DNA of 7,094 nt from CAADGL01 sp964643885 (lineage in GTDB: Bacteria; Planctomycetota; Phycisphaerae; UBA1845; Fen-1342), in assembly GCA_964643885.1 (NCBI GenBank), contig CAZXUI010000114.1, forward strand, positions 1 through 7,094, read 5' to 3'. Made by a program: the position numbers and the translations under genes. A model generated the notes under the pieces. The model saw only the letters and a list, made by a program, of their open reading frames with translations, did not search any database and was not told the origin of the DNA. Shown piece after piece: positions 1 through 5,691 of this stretch. Positions within the stretch are counted from its first letter, which is position 1. Each line of letters begins with the position of its first letter.

Positions 1-1215
1 GTCACGCAGCAGTTCAACACGACGCACTCGATGGGCCGGCTGACGCTGAACATCCTGCTGAGCTTCGCCCAGTTCGAGCGCGAGATCATCAGCGAACGCA
101 CGCGCGACAAGATCGCCGCCGCCCGGCGCAGGGGCAAGTGGTCCGGCGGGCCGCCGGTGCTCGGGTACGACATCCTGCGCGAACCGGGCGGGTCGCGGCT
201 GGTCGTCAACCCGGACGAGGCCGAGCGCGTCCGCTACATCTTCGAGCTCTACCTGAAATGCAACTCGGTGACGGCGACGATCCGCAGGCTGGACGAGCTC
301 GGCTGGGTTAACAAGACCTGGACGACGAAGAAGGGCCGACAGCGCGGCGGCAAGCCGTTCGACAAGTCGACGCTGTTCTACCTGCTGACGAACGTCGCCT
401 ACCTCGGGAAGGTCCGTTACCGCGACGAGGTCTACGAGGGCGAGCACGACGCGATCGTCGACGAGGACGTGTTCCGCCGCGTGCAGGCCGTGCTACGCCG
501 CAACCGCGACAGCGGCGGCAAGTACGTCCGCAACAAGTACGGCGCGCTGCTGAAGGGGCTGGTGCGCTGCACGTCCTGCGGCTGCGCGATGAGCCACCAC
601 TTCGCCACGAACGGCAACAAACGCTACCGCTACTACGTCTGCGTGAACGCCCAGAAGCGCGGCTGGAACAATTGCCCCGGCCCATCGCTTCCGGCGGCCG
701 AGCTGGAGCAGTTCGTCGTTGACCAGATTCGGGCGCTCGGGCAGGACGGCCAGGTCATCACCGACTCGATCCGCAAGGCTAAGGAACACCTCCAACACGA
801 CCTCGCGGACCTGCGGGCTCAGCGCGAGGCGATCGCAGAGCGCGTGCGGCGTCTGACGGAACAGATACGGCGCCTCGCGGCCGCGGGCGGCAGAAACGAC
901 GAAACGGCCGACCGGCTGGCCGAAATGCACGACCGACTGCGCGACGCGGAGCGGCACGCCACGCAGCTCGACGACCGGATCGCGCGGGCCGAGCAGCGGC
1001 TGATTGACGAGGACGAGCTCGTGGGCGCGATCGAGGCGTTCGACCCCGTGTGGGACGCGCTCAGCCCGCGCGAACGGGAGCGAATCGTGCAGTTGCTCGT
1101 CAAGCAGGTCGCGTACGACGCCGCACAGGAGACCATCTCGGTGACGTTCAACCCGACGGGGATCAGGGAGCTGTCGGTCGACGAGGAGGACGCCGCGTGC
1201 ACGATGGCGACGTGA
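1..1215 (+). CDS. Large serine recombinase (site-specific integrase), 5'-truncated by window edge
   Basis: The open frame runs from base 1 with no start, so the N-terminal part with the catalytic serine lies outside the window; 404 codons are visible. The first residues (TQQFNTTHSMGRLTLNILL, then SFAQFERE) match the end of the resolvase catalytic domain and its long helix E. Next comes a recombinase domain of the PF07508 type (about residues 50-155). A zinc ribbon follows, with Cys codons at 568, 577, 640 and 673 (CxxC-x20-C-x10-C). A long charged coiled coil (about residues 255-335) resembles the coiled-coil arm that large serine integrases use to control synapsis and direction. Such enzymes insert or excise phages and elements between short att sites. 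The stop overlaps the next gene by 19 bp. Family assignment is secure; whether it is an integrase or a transposase-type recombinase cannot be told from this part. Confidence 0.95.
   Translation, partial: VTQQFNTTHSMGRLTLNILLSFAQFEREIISERTRDKIAAARRRGKWSGGPPVLGYDILREPGGSRLVVNPDEAERVRYIFELYLKCNSVTATIRRLDELGWVNKTWTTKKGRQRGGKPFDKSTLFYLLTNVAYLGKVRYRDEVYEGEHDAIVDEDVFRRVQAVLRRNRDSGGKYVRNKYGALLKGLVRCTSCGCAMSHHFATNGNKRYRYYVCVNAQKRGWNNCPGPSLPAAELEQFVVDQIRALGQDGQVITDSIRKAKEHLQHDLADLRAQREAIAERVRRLTEQIRRLAAAGGRNDETADRLAEMHDRLRDAERHATQLDDRIARAEQRLIDEDELVGAIEAFDPVWDALSPRERERIVQLLVKQVAYDAAQETISVTFNPTGIRELSVDEEDAACTMAT
1183..1190 (+). promoter_or_regulatory. Ribosome binding site inside the recombinase 3' end
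   Basis: The purine run GAGGAGGA ends 6 nt before GTG 1197. It decides the start of the short HTH gene. Later candidate starts, such as GTG 1212, lie too far downstream to use it well. Because it sits inside the recombinase coding region, it suggests translational coupling of the two genes. Confidence 0.7.
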
Positions 1216-1613
1216 CCGTTACCCACAAGATTCACTTCTCGCTGCGGAACAAGGGCCGCCGCGAAATCCGTCCCGGCCCGCAGCCCGTGCCAGACGACGT
1301 GCCGACCGGTCGGGTGCCCCGCGTGGCGCGGCTGATGGCGCTGGCGATCCGCTTCGACGGGCTGATCCGGTCGGGCTCTATCACCGACCAAGCCGACCTG
1401 GCCCGTCTCGGCCACGTCTCGCGCGCCCGGGTGACGCAGATCATGAACCTGCGGCACCTCGCGCCGGACATCCAGGAGCAAGTCCTTTTCCTGCCACGGG
1501 TTACGGCAGGCCATGACCCTATAACCGAGCGACAACTGCGGGCCGTCGCCCGACTGCCGGGTTGGCGGGAGCAGCGGCGGCTGTGGCGGAAGCTCCGCGG
1601 CCCGACGGAGTAG
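1197..1613 (+). CDS. Small ParB/KorB-like helix-turn-helix protein paired with the recombinase
   Basis: This is a 138-residue basic protein starting at GTG, chosen for the GAGGAGGA site 6 nt upstream. Residues 1-40 are polar and probably flexible. Residues 41-66 (PRVARLMALAIRFDGLI) are helical. The HTH is at about 68-86, with core DLARLGHVSRARVTQIMNL. Then come LAPDIQEQVLFLP and a segment (PITERQLRAVARL, GWREQRRLW) that follows the helical pattern of the ParB/KorB HTH domain. The ParB CTPase domain is absent, so it is not a full ParB. I recall similar short proteins directly downstream of serine recombinases in planctomycete genomes; this is memory, not a search. The 19-bp overlap with the recombinase implies co-expression. 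It could be a repressor of the element, an accessory or directionality factor for the recombinase, or a regulator of the promoter just downstream. It ends in TAG. Confidence 0.82.
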   Translation: MHDGDVTVTHKIHFSLRNKGRREIRPGPQPVPDDVPTGRVPRVARLMALAIRFDGLIRSGSITDQADLARLGHVSRARVTQIMNLRHLAPDIQEQVLFLPRVTAGHDPITERQLRAVARLPGWREQRRLWRKLRGPTE

Positions 1614-1634
1614 CAGGCTCCGCCGGGTTTTCGC

Positions 1635-1663
1635 TTGACATCTCTGATACCGAACACTAGCCT
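1635..1663 (+). promoter_or_regulatory. Predicted sigma-70-type promoter
   Basis: A perfect -35 box TTGACA (1635-1640) is separated by 17 nt from TAGCCT (1658-1663), which keeps the TAnnnT of a -10 box. The stretch is locally AT-rich compared with its surroundings, and it starts 21 bp after the stop of the short HTH gene. Transcription would begin near 1670 and run toward the gene at 2115. The -10 box is imperfect, so strength is uncertain. Confidence 0.55.
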
Positions 1664-1670
1664 AACATTG

Positions 1671-1693
1671 ATCGGTCGAGGGCTTTGACCGAT
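1671..1693 (+). promoter_or_regulatory. Perfect 7-bp inverted repeat at the predicted transcription start (candidate operator)
   Basis: ATCGGTC (1671-1677) and GACCGAT (1687-1693) are exact reverse complements separated by 9 nt, so the half-site centres are 16 nt apart. The repeat begins about 7 nt after the -10 box, where a bound repressor would block transcription. HTH proteins are encoded on both sides, which makes them the obvious candidate ligands. It could instead be part of an att site for the recombinase or a chance palindrome. Confidence 0.4.
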
Positions 1694-1763
1694 GCCAGCC
1701 AGGAACGGCCGGCGGCAGGCCAAGGAATTGCCACCCAAGGATGGGGGCCGCCGGCGCCTGTAG
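1692..1763 (+). CDS. Possible 23-residue leader peptide
   Basis: A short ORF starts at ATG 1692, inside the right arm of the inverted repeat, and ends at TAG 1761. The product would be very basic (MPARNGRRQAKELPP, then KDGGRRRL). The purine stretch GAGGG at 1678-1682 lies about 9 nt upstream and could serve as a weak ribosome site. It is the first ATG after the predicted promoter. I do not recognise the product, and a chance ORF of this length is easy to obtain at this GC content. Confidence 0.2.
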   Translation: MPARNGRRQAKELPPKDGGRRRL

Positions 1764-2114
1764 CGCATCCCGCGTGCCCGGCGCTCGCCGGGTATCCGGG
1801 CATGTACCGGCGAAAATGCGCACATCTCAGTTCACGTCACGGGCGAAGCAACGACGCGCCGCTCCTGAGCGGCGGCGTTTCGGCGAAGCTGCGCGCCCCG
1901 GGAGCGTCGCGCAGGGCCCCGACCCTCGCCGCTGGGCGCGCCAACCTGCCCAGGTTTGCCTCGCGATCGCCGGTCCCATGCCCCATGATCTGCCCGAGAT
2001 TCGCGCCGCGCGACGTCGGCACGCCAGCGATTGCCGCCGCTGGAACGTGCGGCCGAAGTGCGAGCACGCGTTGGAAGCGTGAGGGTTGGACAGGGAGAAC
2101 CGGAGGATTGAAGC
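1764..2114 (+). other. Intergenic stretch or long 5' leader without a convincing gene
   Basis: This 350-bp stretch leads to the ribosome site of the 2115 gene. It contains a GC-rich palindrome (CCCGGCG at 1777-1783, CGCCGGG at 1786-1792) with no T run, so it is not a typical terminator. The only reading worth noting is an 88-codon frame from ATG 1816 to TGA 2080-2082. Its product is arginine- and alanine-rich with no recognisable domain and no ribosome site before the ATG. Several frames on both strands are open here, as expected in GC-rich DNA, so I do not call it a gene. Confidence 0.4.
2102..2106 (+). promoter_or_regulatory. Ribosome binding site for the 2115 gene
   Basis: GGAGG lies 8 nt upstream of ATG 2115, within CCGGAGGATTG. 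A near-copy, CCGGAGGTTG, precedes the sigma-like gene at 4139. It fixes ATG 2115 as the start. Confidence 0.75.
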
Positions 2115-3722
2115 ATGAACCCAAGCGCAGCAGCACAAACCACCTGGCACGATCCCGGAGGTGTGCGACTGGTACCAGCCGATGCTGAGACGGCAGCACG
2201 CGACGCCAGTGCCCTCACAGACGACGTGCTGCTTCAAATCTGCCGCATGCCGGCGGATGACCCGCAGGTCACGCCGGAGTGGCTGTCCAGGGTGCGGTTG
2301 GCCACGCGCCTTCTGGGCGACCGGTGCCTGTGCCCGCCTGAGCGCGTGGAAGCTGCGATGACGCTGCTGGCGTCGGCGCTGGGAAAACTCGAGCAGTTCA
2401 ACCCCACGCATCTGCCGTTCGGCTACGGCGGCCAGGAAGTCCGGTCGCGCGGCTGGATGGAGCGCAGGGCGCTCGAGCGCGCCGGGAAACAAATCGTCGG
2501 CCTGATGTGGCGGAACACCGCCGCTGAGGCGGTTGCCGTCGTGGTGGAGCGCGCGGTGTCCGAAGGCATCCGGCTCGGGTTCTTGGAGCAGCGACAGTAC
2601 GACGCCTGGCGGCCCGGAATGCGCAGCGGTTCGGGCTGGCGTTGGGCGGTCACGGCCACGCCGTACGGCGTCGCTCGGGCGGCCTTGCTTGCGAATGACA
2701 CGAACGGCCGAGACTCGGCCGCGCGTGAGCTCCACGATGAGGCAACAGAGGGAGCCGAAGAGCATCCGAAAGCGATGCCCGATTCGGCGAATGCCGCTGA
2801 CGGACTGGAAGTCGCGCCGGGCCCGACGAGCGACCGCGAGGATTTCGAGAAGAAGCAGTACCGAAAGCGCCTGTTGGAACTCCGCCATGCTCGCGGGCTT
2901 TCGACCGTGGACCGCGCAAGTCAGGCAGGCCTGAGCGTGCAGGGAATCGCCGCGCGGCTGGCGGACGAGTTGGATGCCTGGGTCGAGGCGATCAGCAACT
3001 CCGAAGCGGACCGTCACCCGTCGGGCGGATACTGGACCGCTCTGGGCGACGACATGCGCGACATGCTGGGCCCCGCTGAGTTGGCGACAGGCGTATTCGA
3101 GGACGACTGGACGCCATTGCTCACCCAACTGCGGATGAGCGGCCTGAGTGAGCTCGCCGAGACGCTCGACGGACTGGCCGAAGCGGCCATCCCGCAGGCG
3201 CAAGAGCTGGCGCGCGACATGGACGCCGTGGCCTACCTGCGGAGTGGGGGCCCGCGCGACGCGTTCTACGAGCTCTACGCGAAGGATGATCTCGCCACAC
3301 ACGAAGGCTGTGCATGGCAGGGACGACAGGACGTCGCCCGCAGCGTCATGAGAATCGTGGGCGCGCTCCGAACGCTCGCCAAAGCCGACGGCGGCAGCCC
3401 GATCACAACGGCGTCGATGCCGGCCCGAAGCCCGCGGCCGCAACCGCGGCGCGGCACACGGACAGCCAACATCGAGAAGCTGGAGAAGGAGCTGGAGAAG
3501 CACCTGCTCGCTGCGCGGGATCACGCCCATTCCCTTCGCGATCGCGGACGAGAGCCCGCCCTCCTGCCCCGGCCCAACCAGAAGGAGCTCGCCCGGCGCA
3601 CGGGTCTGAGCAAGACCGACGTGTCGCGCTGCATCAACGACAAGCGCGCCACGGTCCTGAAGATCCTGTGGGAGACCGCGGACTCGCTCGAAGCCGTCAT
3701 GACGTACAAGCGGCGGCGCTGA
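2115..3722 (+). CDS. Large helix-turn-helix protein of unknown function
   Basis: This is a 535-residue soluble protein with no signal peptide or membrane segment. The first 100 residues are mostly helical and unrecognised. About residues 125-192 may form a winged HTH: helices (KQIVGLMWRN, EAVAVVVERAV), then GFLEQRQYDAW and a wing-like end WRWAVTATPYGVARAALL. Residues 195-245 are acidic and low in complexity, probably a linker. Residues 245-425 are helical and unknown. A basic Pro/Arg linker (436-449) follows, then a short coiled coil with the tandem LEKELEKHL (455-463). The C-terminal HTH (487-535) contains QKELARRTGLSKTDVSRCIND and then VLKILWETADSLEAVM, resembling Xre/Cro-type or sigma-like HTHs. 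I recall similar C-terminal ends in planctomycete hypothetical proteins. It is probably a DNA-binding regulator of the element, driven by the promoter at 1635. The first ~35 codons use more A- and T-ending codons than the recombinase does. Confidence 0.8.
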   Translation: MNPSAAAQTTWHDPGGVRLVPADAETAARDASALTDDVLLQICRMPADDPQVTPEWLSRVRLATRLLGDRCLCPPERVEAAMTLLASALGKLEQFNPTHLPFGYGGQEVRSRGWMERRALERAGKQIVGLMWRNTAAEAVAVVVERAVSEGIRLGFLEQRQYDAWRPGMRSGSGWRWAVTATPYGVARAALLANDTNGRDSAARELHDEATEGAEEHPKAMPDSANAADGLEVAPGPTSDREDFEKKQYRKRLLELRHARGLSTVDRASQAGLSVQGIAARLADELDAWVEAISNSEADRHPSGGYWTALGDDMRDMLGPAELATGVFEDDWTPLLTQLRMSGLSELAETLDGLAEAAIPQAQELARDMDAVAYLRSGGPRDAFYELYAKDDLATHEGCAWQGRQDVARSVMRIVGALRTLAKADGGSPITTASMPARSPRPQPRRGTRTANIEKLEKELEKHLLAARDHAHSLRDRGREPALLPRPNQKELARRTGLSKTDVSRCINDKRATVLKILWETADSLEAVMTYKRRR

Positions 3723-3957
3723 GCTGGCAAGCGCATTCGGCCCGCGTCCGGCAAGGGCGGATCGATCGAACAGCCATCTCGCTGCTCGCGCGACGACACG
3801 GTGCCCAGGTCACGACCTTCATTCGTCCACTCCCCGCGTTGCGCACGTTGATCAGCATCTCGATCGCCTCCTCATCGGTGACGTCCCGACCCAGATAGCG
3901 CGACCACGGGGCGATTACTTGAGGCGCGGACGAGAGCGGAGCCGCCGCTCAGACAGG
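3723..3957 (+). other. Intergenic stretch before the terminator
   Basis: No + strand gene is supported between the stop at 3722 and the terminator stem at 3958. The next + strand gene starts only at 4139. The one coding-like signal is on the opposite strand around 3841-3918 and is listed separately. I see no tRNA, promoter or repeat here that I can support. Confidence 0.5.
3841..3918 (-). pseudogene. Coding-like remnant on the opposite strand
   Basis: Read on the - strand from 3918 down, 26 codons give VIAPWSRYLG followed by RDVTDEEAIEMLINVR, which looks like a real helical protein segment with GC-ending codons. The frame is open from 3948 but has no ATG, GTG or TTG before this stretch, and upstream it meets TGA at 3951-3949. 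Downstream the translation turns Arg/Cys/Ser-rich and no longer protein-like. This pattern fits a fragment of a small gene that has lost both ends. I cannot name a family. Chance in GC-rich DNA remains possible. Confidence 0.3.
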
Positions 3958-4004
3958 CGCGATTGCAGTTGCAGTAAACCGCTGCAACTGCAATCGCGTT
4001 TTTT
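3958..4004 (+). terminator. Strong rho-independent terminator
   Basis: A perfect 17-bp stem (left arm 3958-3974, CGCGATTGCAGTTGCAG; right arm 3982-3998) closes a 7-nt loop (TAAACCG). Six Ts follow at 3999-4004. The T run is only on the + strand side, so it acts on rightward transcription. It separates the recombinase/regulator block from the sigma/recombination block. It lies 235 bp after the nearest + strand stop, which is unusually far. Confidence 0.9.
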
Positions 4005-4089
4005 CTGCGCGCAAGTCGCGCTGCTTCAGCCGCTTTGCAGCGCCTGCACAGATTCTCACTCAGCCATCTGCAACCCCGCCGGAGGGCGG

Positions 4090-4116
4090 CGCGGCCCGCC
4101 GTGGGCCGCGGGTTTT
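4090..4116 (+). terminator. GC-rich hairpin with T4 just before the sigma-like gene (possible attenuator)
   Basis: CGCGGCCC (4090-4097) pairs with GGGCCGCG (4103-4110) around a 5-nt loop, followed by GG and TTTT (4113-4116). The T run is short. The hairpin ends 11 nt before the ribosome site GGAGG (4128-4132). It could be a weak terminator, an attenuator, or a 5'-end structure that shapes translation of the next gene. Confidence 0.45.
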
Positions 4117-4138
4117 CCGCTCACACCGGAGGTTGCAC

Positions 4139-4693
4139 ATGGCTACTCAGCCCAACCGCTCGAACGACACGCTGATCGACGACTATGCGCTGGCGCGGAT
4201 CGACTACCGCGTCGGCCGCCTGGTGGAGGCCTTCCACCTCAACGAGGACGAGGCCGATGATCTGCGCCAGGACATGGTCGTCGAGCTGCTGAAGGCGGCG
4301 ACGCGGCACGACCCCGACCGCTCGCAGCGCAACACGTTCATCAACCGCACGCTCGACCGCTACTACCTGCACGTCGCCCGGGCGCTGGCCAATCGCCAGA
4401 AGCACGAGTCGATGCACCCGATGTCGATCTCGGCGATGCCCAACTTCAGCCCGACGGTCAACGACCCGCGTCAGGGCGAGCGCTCCGAGCAGGAGTGCGT
4501 GGATTTGGCCATCGACCTGGCTGAGGTGGTTTCCAAGCTCCCGCCGGAGCTCCAGCGCATCTGCGAGGCGCTGCGTGTCTACAAGCCCAGCGAGGTCGCG
4601 CGGCAGCTCGGCGTGCACCGCAGCACGATCTACCGGGCTATCGACGAGATCCGAAAGCACTTTGTCGCCGCCGGCCTGGAACCCGGGGAGTGA
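4139..4693 (+). CDS. Phage-type sigma-70-like factor
   Basis: This 184-residue protein starts at ATG 4139, with GGAGG 6 nt upstream; an in-frame TTG at 4133 is too close to that site. Residues 18-85 resemble sigma region 2: RIDYRVGRLVEAF, then DEADDLRQDMVVELLKAA and NTFINRTLDRYYLHVARAL. Residues 86-120 are a polar linker. Residues 130-178 are a clear region 4 HTH: VVSKLPPELQRICEAL, SEVARQLGVHRSTIYRAID. The layout and length match ECF-type or phage sigma-like factors, which direct RNA polymerase to specific promoters. It is the first gene after the terminator and lies directly upstream of the recombination genes, so it may control them or later element genes. No anti-sigma gene is visible. It could also be a non-sigma HTH regulator that kept the fold. 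Confidence 0.82.
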   Translation: MATQPNRSNDTLIDDYALARIDYRVGRLVEAFHLNEDEADDLRQDMVVELLKAATRHDPDRSQRNTFINRTLDRYYLHVARALANRQKHESMHPMSISAMPNFSPTVNDPRQGERSEQECVDLAIDLAEVVSKLPPELQRICEALRVYKPSEVARQLGVHRSTIYRAIDEIRKHFVAAGLEPGE

Positions 4694-4764
4694 ATCCGTG
4701 CGACAAATTCCGCGCTCACGCAGATGTAGAGGGGCGAACGGAGACGCACCCCACTGGAGAACGC

Positions 4765-5583
4765 ATGGACGGGCAGCGCGACAGCGACCTGCGATTTCTC
4801 ATCCGTGAGCCGGCAGACGTCTATCACGCCAAGGCGAAGGACTTTCTGTCGGCCCACGCGCTGAACGAGTTTCGGCGCTGTCCGTTGCTTTACCGCAAGA
4901 AGGAACTGGGCCTGGTGCCCGAGCGCGATACCGCCGCGTACCTGATCGGCAGCGCGGCGCACACGCTGATTCTGGAAGGGCGCGAGCGCTACCAACGCGA
5001 GTTCGCCGTCGGCGGACCGATCAACCCGAAGACGGGTCAGCCCTTCGGCTCGCAGACAAAGGCCTTCGCCGAGTGGGCCGCGCAGCAGAGCAAGCCGGTG
5101 CTCAGCGACGCACAGGCGGCACTGGTCGAGCAAGTCGCGGCCGCAGTTCGCGGGCACGTCTTTGCCCGCGAACTGCTGGCCGAAGGGGTCGCCGAGGGCG
5201 TCGTGCGCTGCGAGTACGCCGGGCACCGCTGCTAGGCGCGCATCGACTGGATCAACCCGATCGCGGACCGCGGCATCGTCGACCTGAAGACCGCCGACGA
5301 ACTCGACTCGTTCGAAATGGCAATGCGCGCGTTCGGCTACCTGCACCAGGTCGCGTTCTATCGCGCCCTAGTCGCAAAGACGTCGGGCCACGTCCTGCCC
5401 GTCCACATTGTCGCGGTCGAGAAACGCGAGCCGTTCCGTTGCGGCGTCTGGCAGGTCGCGCCGCAGATCTTGGATCACGCCCAGCACGAGAACGAGGAGG
5501 CGATGACCGACCTTCGACGCTGTCGCGAGACGGGCGCGTGGTTCACGCGATTCGAGTCGCTGCGACTGGTCGAACGACTGTGA
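4765..5583 (+). pseudogene. PD-(D/E)XK exonuclease-like gene (RecE/DUF3799 type) interrupted by an in-frame TAG
   Basis: One frame of 272 codons matches a RecE-like PD-(D/E)XK nuclease, the DNA end-resecting enzyme of phage recombination systems. Codon 157 (5233-5235) is TAG. Before it are LSAHALNEFRRCPLLYRKK, GSAAHTLILEG (conserved His, residue 66) and GGPINPKTGQPFG. Directly after it are the catalytic motifs: RIDW (Asp161) and GIVDLKT (Asp173, Lys175), then GYLHQVAFYRA and VEKREPFRCGVW. The family usually has Gln or Lys at the TAG position, as I remember it, so one base change (CAG or AAG to TAG) explains it. Without readthrough the 156-residue product lacks all catalytic acidic residues. 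I chose ATG 4765 (GGAGA just upstream). GTG 4690, which overlaps the sigma stop, would add 25 unlike residues. It may be true decay, a sequence error, or suppressed amber. Confidence 0.85.
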
Positions 5584-5595
5584 ACCTGGACTCGG

Positions 5596-5621
5596 GGCCG
5601 GGCGGCACGACTGTCCCGGCC
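5596..5621 (+). repeat. Short inverted repeat between the nuclease and ATPase genes
   Basis: GGCCGGG (5596-5602) and CCCGGCC (5615-5621) are exact reverse complements around a 12-nt loop, 12 bp after the nuclease stop. There is no T run, so it is not a standard terminator. It could stabilise or process the mRNA, or be chance in GC-rich DNA. Confidence 0.25.
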
Positions 5622-5691
5622 ACGGAGGGCTCGGCGGGACGCGGTTCGGCTCCGAGTTCGGGCGCACGAAAACGCACATGAAGGAGAATCC

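Noticed and set aside
1611..1688. Readthrough of TAG in the short HTH gene, as would follow from general amber recoding
   Set aside because: The extension would add about 24 unremarkable residues running across the promoter. TAG is more simply a normal stop here.
1614..1700. Attachment site of the serine recombinase
   Set aside because: An inverted repeat is present, but no duplicate or core can be shown within the window, and att sites of serine integrases usually lie near the 5' end of the gene. It remains an alternative for the inverted repeat.
1816..2082. Possible 88-codon gene ahead of the 2115 gene
   Set aside because: It has no ribosome site before ATG 1816 and no recognisable domain. 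Other frames are open over the same stretch. I kept it only as a note in the intergenic entry.
1827..3530. Long open frame on the - strand (567 codons)
   Set aside because: It lies antisense to the better-supported 2115 gene. Its translation is Arg/Cys/Ala-rich with no domain pattern, typical of a shadow frame in GC-rich DNA.
4690..4764. GTG 4690 as start of the nuclease gene, overlapping the sigma stop (GTGA)
   Set aside because: The added 25 residues do not resemble the family, and ATG 4765 has a GGAGA just upstream.
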